Origin: Gemmatimonadales bacterium
Lineage (GTDB): Bacteria > Gemmatimonadota > Gemmatimonadetes > Gemmatimonadales > GWC2-71-9
DNA length: 5,592 nt
Assembly (NCBI GenBank): GCA_025924275.1
Contig: JAICEH010000147.1
Span: forward strand, 1-5,592
Direction of reading: 5' to 3'
The notes under the pieces were generated by a model. The model saw only the letters and a list, made by a program, of their open reading frames with translations, was not told the origin of the DNA and ran no database searches. Position numbers and translations under genes: made by a program. Each line of letters opens with the position of its first letter. Within the stretch, counting starts at the first letter, position 1. This document shows, one piece after another, positions 1 to 5,592 of this stretch.

Positions 1-476
1 ACGAGTTCGCCGCCGCGATCCGCAGCCGCAAAGGCCAGATCAAGGGCGTCCTCACCGACCAGACGGTGATCGCCGGGGTCGGCAACGCCTACTCGGACGA
101 GATCCTGCACGCCGCCAAGCTATCACCATTGCAACTCACCACGAACCTCTCGGACGCGGAGGCCGCCCGGCTGCAGGCGGCGACCCGGCACACGCTCGAG
201 GGGTGGATCGCGCGCCTCCGGGCGGAGGCGGACGGCGGGTTCCCCGAGAAGGTGACCGCGTTCCGGGAGGGGATGGCGGTGCACGGGCGCTTCCGGCAGC
301 CCTGCCCGGCGTGCGGCGCGCCGGTGCAGCGGATCCGGCATGCGGCGAACGAGGTGAACTACTGCGCGGCCTGCCAGACCGGGGGCCGGGTGCTGGCAGA
401 CCGTGCGATGTCCCGGCTGCTCCGGGAGGACTGGCCCCGCTCGCTCGACGACTGGAGCGAGCGGATGGGCGGGTGA
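1..476 (+). CDS. Fpg/Nei-family DNA glycosylase, C-terminal half (5' end outside window)
   Basis: This is the C-terminal part of a base-excision-repair glycosylase/AP lyase that removes oxidised bases from DNA. The reading frame is open from position 3 (157 complete codons) and ends in TGA at 474-476. The family is usually about 270-290 residues, so roughly 120 residues are missing, including the catalytic N-terminal Pro. Visible parts are a helix-two-turn-helix segment with the family signature KGQIKGVLTDQ followed by IAGVGNAYSDEIL (the conserved Asn of the VGN-Y motif), and then a C-terminal zinc finger, C-x2-C-x16-C-x2-C, with Cys codons at 303, 312, 363 and 372. A 33-residue extension follows the finger, beginning QTGGRVLADRAMSRLL; E. 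coli Fpg ends just after its finger. From memory, the QTGG-LADR-SRLL tail is typical of actinobacterial-type Fpg/Nei proteins, so lesion preference (8-oxoG or oxidised pyrimidines) cannot be assigned. The GTG at 66 is internal and not the real start. Confidence 0.9.
   Translation, partial: EFAAAIRSRKGQIKGVLTDQTVIAGVGNAYSDEILHAAKLSPLQLTTNLSDAEAARLQAATRHTLEGWIARLRAEADGGFPEKVTAFREGMAVHGRFRQPCPACGAPVQRIRHAANEVNYCAACQTGGRVLADRAMSRLLREDWPRSLDDWSERMGG
437..464. terminator. Perfect 10-bp inverted repeat, possible terminator of the minus-strand lipoprotein gene
   Basis: CCGCTCGCTC (437-446) is the exact reverse complement of GAGCGAGCGG (455-464), with an 8-nt loop. It lies inside the last codons of the glycosylase gene and 17 nt beyond the stop codon of the opposing lipoprotein gene. 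Transcripts from either strand would form a strong GC hairpin. No U-rich tract follows on either strand, so a classical intrinsic terminator is not shown; the role is inferred from position. Confidence 0.4.
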
Positions 477-480
477 GGCC

Positions 481-909
481 TCAGGGCAGGTCCAGGTTGT
501 CGGCGCAGTCCACGTAGTTGTTGGGGGGCGCGAAGTAGAAGGCGACCGCCCGGGCATAGCTCGGGTCGGCGGCCCCCGCGAGGGCCACCACGCACTCGCC
601 GGTGCCGAGGGTGTCCTCCGCGATGCTGATCACCGAGATGCGGATGACGTCGCCGTCCTCGAGCCGGAGGTTGAACTTGGTCCAGTTCGCGGAGTTGGTC
701 TGGTCCCCGACCACCATCAGCTTGCTCGCGTTGGTCCGGGGGGTCAGGACGTGGACGAAGTTGCCCTCGGCGGCCGGGAAGGCGATGCCGGCGAGGACCT
801 GGAGCTCCACGCTGGGGCCGCCGCCCGTGCCGCCGTCCTCCCCACAGGCCGCCACCGCGGCCACCGCCGCCGCTGCAACCACCGGGAACCACCGCCAAGG
901 CTTCCGCAT
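481..909 (-). CDS. Small hypothetical secreted lipoprotein (142 aa)
   Basis: I do not recognise a named family. The N-terminus is a lipoprotein signal peptide: basic start (MRKPWRW), Ala/Val-rich hydrophobic core at residues 8-21, and lipobox V19-A20-A21-C22, so the mature protein should be lipidated on Cys22 and membrane anchored. A Gly/Asp linker (23-31) precedes a domain of about 110 residues that looks beta-rich (alternating stretches such as VELQVLAGIAF and VIRISVISIAEDT). Two Cys, at 106 and 135, could form a disulfide in the mature protein. I chose the ATG at 907-909 because AAGGAGG lies 5 nt upstream; an in-frame TTG six codons earlier would sit upstream of that Shine-Dalgarno and is unlikely. 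The stop (TGA, 481-483) is 4 bp from the stop of the convergent glycosylase gene. It is divergent from the other lipoprotein gene at 1081. Function is unknown; secretion and lipidation are the well-supported parts. Confidence 0.78.
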   Translation of the reverse strand: MRKPWRWFPVVAAAAVAAVAACGEDGGTGGGPSVELQVLAGIAFPAAEGNFVHVLTPRTNASKLMVVGDQTNSANWTKFNLRLEDGDVIRISVISIAEDTLGTGECVVALAGAADPSYARAVAFYFAPPNNYVDCADNLDLP

Positions 910-914
910 GCGTC

Positions 915-921
915 CCTCCTT
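915..921 (-). promoter_or_regulatory. Shine-Dalgarno site deciding the lipoprotein start
   Basis: Read on the minus strand the bases are AAGGAGG, a near-perfect anti-16S match, 5 nt before the ATG at 907-909. This favours that ATG over the in-frame TTG at 925-927, which would also place extra residues before the basic start of the signal peptide. Confidence 0.75.
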
Positions 922-990
922 CGCCAACGGGTTCCGGCCGGACCGCGGCCGTCATCCGGTGTAACGGCACCACCCGGCCGGCTGTCCCAC

Positions 991-1007
991 CCGGCCCCCG
1001 GGGCCGG
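991..1007. repeat. GC palindrome next to a putative -35 element
   Basis: CCGGCCCC (991-998), one central base, then its exact reverse complement GGGGCCGG (1000-1007). It directly abuts the candidate -35 hexamer at 1008 in the divergent intergenic region. It could be a dimeric regulator site, or a chance product of extreme GC content. Shorter palindromes, TCCGGCCGGA (933-942) and CCGGCCGG (974-981), occur in the same 171-bp region, which argues for caution. Confidence 0.4.
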
Positions 1008-1036
1008 TTGTGACCCGGACGACCCGGCCGTACCTT
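1008..1036 (+). promoter_or_regulatory. Candidate sigma-70-type promoter for the plus-strand lipoprotein gene
   Basis: TTGTGA (1008-1013) and TACCTT (1031-1036) are separated by 17 bp, the optimal spacing. The matches to TTGACA and TATAAT are 4/6 and 3/6. The predicted start of transcription near 1043 leaves a leader of about 38 nt before the ATG at 1081, which carries AGGAGG at 1070-1075, 5 nt upstream of the start. The -10 is weak, so this is a positional prediction. No comparably good promoter was found for the minus-strand gene in the same region. Confidence 0.38.
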
Positions 1037-1080
1037 GGGCTTGCCTCCCCCTGTCCACCTGCCACCCCCAGGAGGCCACC

Positions 1081-1524
1081 ATGCGGCGCGCTGCCGTGCC
1101 CACCTCCGTCCTCCTCGTCCTCCTGGCCTGCGGCCGCGCGGAGCGGCAGGCCGAGGCGCCTCCCCCGCCGCCCCCGCCGCCCACGCTGGCCGACTTCGCC
1201 GGCACCTGGCGCTCCGCCAGCGTCATGGAGGGCTCCCCCGATTCGATCGTCTCCGAATTCGGCGGCCCCGCGGCGGAGTACGGCTGGCAGTTGACGCTGC
1301 CCGGCCGGGATCCCATGCCGATGCAGGTCTGGGTCCAGGGCGACAGCCTCATCGCGGTGAGCCCCAAGTACGAGAGCATCCTGCGGAAGGGCGTGGCGGT
1401 GCAGCTCCGGAGCGCCGGCGTGCTCAAGGACGGCCGGCTCGTCGGCAAGCTGCTCGCGACCTACGACTCCACCGGCGGGCAGGCCCTGGTGCAGGGGACG
1501 TTCACGGCGGAGCGGGTGGAGTAG
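1081..1524 (+). CDS. Small proline-rich lipoprotein with a lipocalin-like beta domain (147 aa)
   Basis: The ATG at 1081 has AGGAGG at 1070-1075. The protein begins with a lipoprotein signal peptide: R2, R3, hydrophobic V10-L15 and lipobox L14-L15-A16-C17. The lipidated Cys is followed by a flexible linker containing eight consecutive prolines (27-34), as expected for a spacer between membrane and folded domain. The domain (about 36-147) opens with LADFAGTWR and has alternating beta-type segments (WQLTLPGRD, MQVWVQGDSLIAV, VAVQLRSAGVLKDGRLVGKL) ending in QALVQGTFTAERVE. The GTW start and repeated strands suggest a small beta-barrel. From memory it resembles small secreted proteins common in Gemmatimonadota, with the pattern PGRDP...GDS...YES-LRKGV. 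No ligand or enzymatic function is evident. The gene ends with TAG at 1522-1524 and converges on the kinase gene across a repeat-rich 95-bp gap. Lipoprotein identity is firm, the fold is inferred, and the role is unknown. Confidence 0.8.
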   Translation: MRRAAVPTSVLLVLLACGRAERQAEAPPPPPPPPTLADFAGTWRSASVMEGSPDSIVSEFGGPAAEYGWQLTLPGRDPMPMQVWVQGDSLIAVSPKYESILRKGVAVQLRSAGVLKDGRLVGKLLATYDSTGGQALVQGTFTAERVE

Positions 1525-1527
1525 GGA

Positions 1528-1618
1528 GACGGGAAGACGGGAAGACGGGACGACGGGAAGAGGTCGTGCCTTCCCGTCGTTCCGCCATCCCGTCGTTCCG
1601 TCGTCCCGTCGTCCCGCC
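1528..1618. repeat. Inverted array of 8-bp repeats filling the convergent intergenic gap
   Basis: The left arm is four tandem octamers: GACGGGAA (1528), GACGGGAA (1536), GACGGGAC (1544) and GACGGGAA (1552). The right arm is six octamers in the opposite sense, from 1571 to 1618: TTCCCGTC, GTTCCGCC, ATCCCGTC, GTTCCGTC, GTCCCGTC and GTCCCGCC. The inner 9 bp (1552-1560 with 1570-1578) pair perfectly around a 9-nt loop. Outward pairing to 1528/1602 continues with about five mismatches over 33 positions, one or more rescued by G-U pairs in RNA. It begins 3 bp after the lipoprotein stop and ends 1 bp before the kinase stop codon. A bidirectional transcription-ending or mRNA-protecting hairpin is the simplest role. 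No U-tract follows. Confidence 0.85.
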
Positions 1619-1619
1619 C

Positions 1620-4256
1620 CTACTTCCCCCCCAGCAACCCCGCCAGGCCCTCGATCACCACCAGCCCGACCGGGTCCGCCACGCCGCGGTCGCGGATCAT
1701 CGCGAAGCGGCGGCCGTCGGGGGCGATGTCCCAGCTCCCCTCCTCGTCGGCGAAGGCGCCGAGTCCGAAGAGCGTCCGGCGCGCTCCCGCGGTGAAGCTG
1801 GGCCCCGGGAGGACCTCGACGGCGAGGACGTTGCCGATGCCGCGGTAGTAGAGCACCCGTCCGTCGGGCGACCAGCGGGGCAGGGTGCCCCCGCCGGTGG
1901 AGGCCTGCCACTTGGCCGTGCTCGTCGCGGGAAACGGCCGGACGTAGACCTCGTAGCGGCCGGTCTCGTCCGACTGGTAGGCGAGCCACCGGCCGTCGGG
2001 CGAAAGGGCGGGCGCGCGTTCCTCGAAGGGCGTTGCGACGAGGGCGACGGTGTCGCCCGCGCGCGAGAGGCCGACGATGTCCCGCGGGGTCATGCGATAG
2101 ATCAGCCACTCACCGTCCCGGGATCGAAGCGCTTCCTGGACGGGAGCGGCGAGGTCGAGCAGGAGTTCGGCCGGCGCGCTGCCGTCGGCCCGCTTCGACC
2201 AGAGGTCCGGCGTGATCCCCTGCAGCGAGACGTAGAGGACGTCCCGGCCGTCGGGCGACCAGGACGGGCGGTAGGCGGCCGGGCCGTCGAAGGTGATCTT
2301 GCTGAGCGGCCCGCGGGGCAGCTCCTTCACCCAGACCTGCTCCTCCCCCTCGGCGAAGATGCTGACCGCGAGGCGCCGGCCGTCGGGGGCAACGGCCAGC
2401 GTGCGCAGGTCCCCGACCCAGCCGGGGTCCACCGGCTCCACCGATCCGTCGAGGCCCACCCACACCACCTCCCGCGGATCGTCGCCCCGTCCGCCGGTGG
2501 TGTAGAGCAGCGTCCCCTCCGCGGACAGCGCCAGGTCCACCGCCCCGAACGGCCGTATGTTGAGACCGCTCGCCAGTGGCACCGGCTCGCCGGTGACCTC
2601 GAGCCGCTTCAGGTCGAACGGGGCGGCGAGGAGGGTCCCGTCCACCGTCACGTAGACGAGGTGGCCGGTGGGGGAATAGCGCGCGGTGATTCCGCGCAGG
2701 AGCACCCGGTGGGCCCCCCCGTCGGCGGGGACGACGCCGATGTCGGCCGTGCGCATGTCGCCCCCGCGGGCGATGGTGAAGAGGACGCCGCGGCCGCGGG
2801 GAAGCGCCTCGGGCCAGACGTGGTCGGTTTCGCTGGCTTCGCGGCTGACGACGGTGACCGTGTCCCAGGTGCCGCCGGCCGCGGACACCCGCAGGATGCC
2901 GGTGGTGCCGCCCCCGGTCAGGCCATCGAAGTAGATGTACCCGTCCTCGCTCCAGGTGGCGCCGTCGAGGCCGATGGCCGAGTCGGTGATGGCGACGGCG
3001 GGGCCGCCATCGAGCGGGGCGACCAGGATGCGCTGGGACTCGGTGATGAGGCCGGCGCGGCGGCCGTCGGGCGAGAGGAAGACGTGCGCCGGCTGGTCGG
3101 TGCCGGGGAGCGGCGTAGCCGAGAGTTCGTCACGGCGCCGCACCCAGACCCGCCGAACCCCCTCGCCGGGCCCGATGTAGGCGATCCGCGAGCCGTCCGG
3201 CGCGATGGCCACGCGGCCCCCGCGCCCGGCCACGATGCCCTGGTCGGCCGGGAGCGCGATGGCGAACCGGGAGACGGGCTTCGCGGGCACGGGCCGGAGC
3301 GCGAGCCAGGCGGCGAGGGTGGTGGCAGCCAGCGCGACGGCGGCGAGGGCGAAGACGGACAGTCGGACGGTCGGACGGTCGGGCGGGACTCTCGCGCCCG
3401 GGCTCCGGGCGGTGGTTGCCGAGGCCGGGTTGGCAAGGGCGGCGGCGAAGTCGGCCGCGGACGCGAAGCGGTCGGCCGGGAGCTTCTCCAGCGCGGTGAG
3501 CACCGCCGCCTCGACGTGGGGCGGGATGGTGTGGCGCTGGGCGGCCATCGGCCGCGGCTGCTCGGTGACCACGCGCGCCACGATCGCCTGCGCGGTGGAG
3601 CCGGTGAACGGCGGGTCGCCGGTGAAGAGCTCGTAGGCCACCGCGCCCAGGGCATAGACGTCGGAGCGCGCGGTGATCTCGCGCTCGCCCATCGCCTGCT
3701 CCGGCGACATGTAGTAGGGCGTGCCGAGCGACATGCCGGTCTCGGTCATGCGGTTGCCGCCCGCCTTGCTCGCGGCGAGCGCGATGCCGAAGTCCGCCAC
3801 CAGCGCGCTGCCGTCGTGGATGAGGATGTTCTCCGGCTTGATGTCCCGGTGGATGACGTTGTGCCGGTGGGCATAATCGAGCGCGCCCGCCACCTCGGTG
3901 ACGAGCCGCACCGCCTCGGCCACGGGGAGCTGCTTCTCGCGGGTGAGCCGGTCGCGGAGCGACTCGCCCTCGACGTAGGGCATCACGTAGAAGAGGAAGC
4001 CGTTGGCCTCGCCCGAGTCGTGGAGCGGGAGGATGTGGGGGTGCTGGAGGTTGGCCGTGGTCTTGATCTCGGCGAGGAACCGCTCGGCGCCGATCACCGC
4101 CGCCAGTTCCGGGCGCAGCACCTTCACCGCGACCCGCCGGTCGTGGCGCAGGTCGCGCGCGAGGTAGACGGTGGCCATGCCGCCGGCGCCGAGCTCGCGC
4201 TCGAGGTCGTAGCGGCCGGCGAGGGCGGCGGAGAGGCGGGAGAGGAAGGCGCTCAT
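1620..4256 (-). CDS. Receptor-like Ser/Thr protein kinase with C-terminal PD40/TolB-like beta-propeller (878 aa)
   Basis: This is a complete Hanks-type kinase (residues about 16-275) with all key elements: glycine loop G23-A-G-G-M-A-T-V30, ATP lysine K45 (VAVK), alpha-C glutamate E63, catalytic loop H136-R-D-I-K-P-E-N143, DFG at 155-157, and activation segment ending GTPYYMSPE (178-186), with T171, T173, S176 and T179 as possible autophosphorylation sites. A Pro/Arg linker (280-300) leads to one membrane helix (301-320). The remaining 555 residues contain repeated PD40 signatures (SPDGR near 395, 667, 751 and 796; APDGR near 623 and 846), as in TolB-type propellers. The layout (cytoplasmic kinase, single span, outer propeller) parallels mycobacterial PknD, though PknD has an NHL propeller. 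The ATG (4254-4256) overlaps the upstream TGA as ATGA and lacks a strong Shine-Dalgarno site, suggesting translational coupling. The start fits the usual MS..L.RL..AL..RY lead-in. Ligand and substrates are unknown. Confidence 0.95.
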   Translation of the reverse strand: MSAFLSRLSAALAGRYDLERELGAGGMATVYLARDLRHDRRVAVKVLRPELAAVIGAERFLAEIKTTANLQHPHILPLHDSGEANGFLFYVMPYVEGESLRDRLTREKQLPVAEAVRLVTEVAGALDYAHRHNVIHRDIKPENILIHDGSALVADFGIALAASKAGGNRMTETGMSLGTPYYMSPEQAMGEREITARSDVYALGAVAYELFTGDPPFTGSTAQAIVARVVTEQPRPMAAQRHTIPPHVEAAVLTALEKLPADRFASAADFAAALANPASATTARSPGARVPPDRPTVRLSVFALAAVALAATTLAAWLALRPVPAKPVSRFAIALPADQGIVAGRGGRVAIAPDGSRIAYIGPGEGVRRVWVRRRDELSATPLPGTDQPAHVFLSPDGRRAGLITESQRILVAPLDGGPAVAITDSAIGLDGATWSEDGYIYFDGLTGGGTTGILRVSAAGGTWDTVTVVSREASETDHVWPEALPRGRGVLFTIARGGDMRTADIGVVPADGGAHRVLLRGITARYSPTGHLVYVTVDGTLLAAPFDLKRLEVTGEPVPLASGLNIRPFGAVDLALSAEGTLLYTTGGRGDDPREVVWVGLDGSVEPVDPGWVGDLRTLAVAPDGRRLAVSIFAEGEEQVWVKELPRGPLSKITFDGPAAYRPSWSPDGRDVLYVSLQGITPDLWSKRADGSAPAELLLDLAAPVQEALRSRDGEWLIYRMTPRDIVGLSRAGDTVALVATPFEERAPALSPDGRWLAYQSDETGRYEVYVRPFPATSTAKWQASTGGGTLPRWSPDGRVLYYRGIGNVLAVEVLPGPSFTAGARRTLFGLGAFADEEGSWDIAPDGRRFAMIRDRGVADPVGLVVIEGLAGLLGGK
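3355..3386. repeat. 8-bp tandem repeat inside the kinase juxtamembrane linker
   Basis: On the plus strand the octamers are ACGGACAG (3355), TCGGACGG (3363), TCGGACGG (3371) and TCGGGCGG (3379). Two copies are identical and two are degenerate. The segment encodes the linker residues PPDRPTVRLSV just before the membrane helix. Because 8 is not a multiple of 3, the protein itself is not repetitive. The unit shares the period and the core GACGG with the intergenic array at 1528-1618. Confidence 0.65.
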
Positions 4257-5592
4257 TGGCGGACTTTCGCCGCGAGGTCGGCGAGGAAGTTCTCGACCAG
4301 CACGACCTCCTGCCCCGCCTCCCGTACCGGCCGCCGGATCATCACGAAGCGGCGATCATCCGGGCCGACGTCGTACTGGGGCCGGTTGATGGCGTCGGCA
4401 TACCCCGCGATGGAGAAGAGCGGGCGGGCACTGCCCGGGGCGAACCCGGCACCGGGCGCGACCGGGAGGCTCAGCAGCATGCCGCGGCTCTTGAAGAAGA
4501 GCTCGCGTCCACTGCGGGCCCAGCGGGGCTCCGTCCCGCCGCCCTGGGACACGGGATACCGGACCTGCATGTCCGGGAACGAGGCCACGTAGACTTCGGA
4601 GCGGCCCGAGCGATCGGACGTGAACGCCAGCCACCGGCTGTCGGGCGACAGCGCCACCTGGGTGTTGAAGCTGCTGTCCGAATGGACCACGGCGAGCGTG
4701 GTGTCGCCTCGCAGGCGCCTGGCATGGAACACGCCGAAGGAGGCCTGGTCGTCGGCCCGCAGGACCAGCCACTCCCCGTCGCGACTGAACTCGACTTCCC
4801 AGATGCCGACGGCAAGGTCGACCAGGAGCTGCGGCGGCCTGCTGCCGTCGGCGGGGCTGAGATAGACGTCATTGGCACCCGCCGCGGACGAGGCCGCGTT
4901 GGTGGTGGTGAACGCGACGGCGCGGCCATCCGGCATCCAGGACGGACGCCAGCTCCCCAGCTCGCCGCGGGAGATGCGGAGGCGGGAGCCGTCGGCGCGG
5001 CGGAGCCAGAGTTGCGTCACGGCCTCGCGCACGCTCACCGCAATGCTCCGGCCGTCGGGTGACAGCGCCGGGTATTCGAAGGCGCCGGTCCAGTCCGGGG
5101 CGAAGGGCTCCTCCGTTCCGTCGCGCGCCACCCAGACGAGCGTGGACTTGCTCAAGTCCTGCGTGCCCAGCGTGAGGAGGGCCGTCCCGGAGGCCGACAT
5201 GGCGAACCCGTTCGGGGCGACGCCCTCCGTGATCGAGACTGCGCCGGAGGTGACGGCCATGCGGTCCAGGTCGAACCCGACCGCGAACAGTCCACCCTCC
5301 CGGCTGGTATAGACCAGGTGCCCGGTGGGCGCATACCAGCCACCCACCGCATCGGGAACCAGGAGCGTCGTCGTGTCGCGGGCAATGTCGTAGAGGTAGA
5401 CCGCAGAGCCGCTGGCGCAATTGCCGGGGCACCCGGTGAACAGGAGCCCACGGCTCCCGGGCAGGGCCGAGAGCGTTGCGGGGTCGTCGCGGTGGGCCGG
5501 ATTCGCGGGCCGCAGGATCGTGGCCGGTCCACCCTCCGCGGGAACACGCTCCAGGGCGCCGGACGCACTCACGTAGACCACCGAGCCGTCAT
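4253..5592 (-). CDS. PD40/TolB-like propeller domain of a second receptor-like Ser/Thr kinase (5' end outside window)
   Basis: The frame is open to the window edge (445 complete codons visible) and ends in TGA at 4253-4255. The GTG at 5579-5581 is within the strand motif DGSVVYVSASG, so it is not a real start. Numbering visible residues from the Asp at 5588-5590, PD40-type motifs occur near 177 (SPDGR), 219 (MPDGR), 269 (SRDGEW) and 315 (SPDSRW). It aligns throughout with the C-terminal half of the downstream kinase: YAPTGHLVY versus YSPTGHLVY, LSPDSRWLAF versus LSPDGRWLAY, RSEVYVASFP versus RYEVYVRPFP, QGGGTEPRW versus TGGGTLPRW. By that homology the missing 5' part probably encodes a kinase domain and membrane helix, but this is inferred. 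A C-P-G-N-C motif (54-58) has no equivalent in the neighbour. It is the upstream member of the coupled pair, and the operon promoter must lie beyond the window. A free-standing TolB-like protein remains possible. Confidence 0.88.
   Translation of the reverse strand, partial: DGSVVYVSASGALERVPAEGGPATILRPANPAHRDDPATLSALPGSRGLLFTGCPGNCASGSAVYLYDIARDTTTLLVPDAVGGWYAPTGHLVYTSREGGLFAVGFDLDRMAVTSGAVSITEGVAPNGFAMSASGTALLTLGTQDLSKSTLVWVARDGTEEPFAPDWTGAFEYPALSPDGRSIAVSVREAVTQLWLRRADGSRLRISRGELGSWRPSWMPDGRAVAFTTTNAASSAAGANDVYLSPADGSRPPQLLVDLAVGIWEVEFSRDGEWLVLRADDQASFGVFHARRLRGDTTLAVVHSDSSFNTQVALSPDSRWLAFTSDRSGRSEVYVASFPDMQVRYPVSQGGGTEPRWARSGRELFFKSRGMLLSLPVAPGAGFAPGSARPLFSIAGYADAINRPQYDVGPDDRRFVMIRRPVREAGQEVVLVENFLADLAAKVRQ

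Noticed and set aside
910..1007. A promoter for the minus-strand lipoprotein gene (GGGACA about 18 bp before TTACAC on the minus strand)
   Set aside because: Both hexamers match poorly and other equally weak pairs exist in this GC-rich stretch, so I do not list it as a feature.
403..1080. Upstream extension of the plus-strand lipoprotein frame to 403
   Set aside because: The frame is open by chance, but the extension overlaps the glycosylase and the opposing lipoprotein. The Shine-Dalgarno and signal peptide clearly place the start at 1081.
952..2109. A 385-codon minus-strand open frame crossing the intergenic hairpin
   Set aside because: It runs antisense to the well-supported lipoprotein at 1081-1524, translates the 8-bp repeats and then follows the kinase gene in the wrong frame. 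Its product has an Arg/Gly/Pro-rich composition typical of shadow frames.
1035..4592. A 1185-codon open frame on the plus strand, antisense to the kinase genes
   Set aside because: It spans the plus-strand lipoprotein in another frame, the hairpin array and both kinase genes. Its product is a low-complexity Arg/Gly/Ala/Glu/Asp mix with no domain, and there is no convincing start signal. Long antisense open frames are expected where GC-rich third positions suppress stop codons.
1858..5070. Recurring words of the type CCGTCGGGCGA spread over the kinase genes, resembling interspersed repeats or a CRISPR-like array
   Set aside because: They are codons for the PD40 SPDGR motif read on the minus strand, spaced irregularly at propeller blade positions, with coding sequence rather than unique spacers between them.
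5579..5581. GTG as a start codon for the upstream propeller gene
   Set aside because: The frame stays open to the window edge and the codons before it (Asp-Gly-Ser) complete a normal propeller strand motif. It is an internal valine, and the gene is truncated by the window.

Overview
The window is a very GC-rich bacterial chromosomal segment. The closest match by type is Gemmatimonadota: large receptor-like Ser/Thr kinases carrying a C-terminal PD40/TolB-like propeller, small proline-rich lipoproteins and 8-bp intergenic repeats. This assignment rests on recognition of protein types, not on a marker gene. No mobile element, CRISPR array, tRNA or rRNA gene was seen.

Layout, left to right. Positions 1-476 (+) hold the C-terminal half of an Fpg/Nei-family DNA glycosylase that starts outside the window. 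It converges, with only 4 bp between stop codons, on a small lipoprotein gene on the minus strand (481-909). A 171-bp divergent intergenic region (910-1080) separates that gene from a second small lipoprotein gene on the plus strand (1081-1524). The region contains a plausible promoter, a perfect 8-bp-arm palindrome and several ACCCGG repeats. The plus-strand lipoprotein converges on a kinase gene. The 95-bp gap between them is almost entirely 8-bp repeat units in inverted orientation, which would fold into a long hairpin.

Positions 1620-5592 (-) form an operon-like pair transcribed leftwards. The upstream member (4253-5592) is cut by the window edge and shows only its propeller domain. The downstream member (1620-4256) is a complete 878-residue kinase-membrane segment-propeller protein. 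The two overlap by ATGA and their propellers are clearly paralogous, so this is a tandem duplication of receptor kinases, probably translationally coupled.

The kinases most likely sense something outside the cytoplasmic membrane with the propeller and phosphorylate cytoplasmic targets. Neither ligand nor target can be read from the sequence. The glycosylase and the two lipoproteins have no evident functional link to the kinases. I found no clearly new biological system. The points most worth a second look are the 8-bp repeats (between genes and inside the kinase linker), the coupled kinase pair, and the altered zinc-finger tip of the glycosylase.
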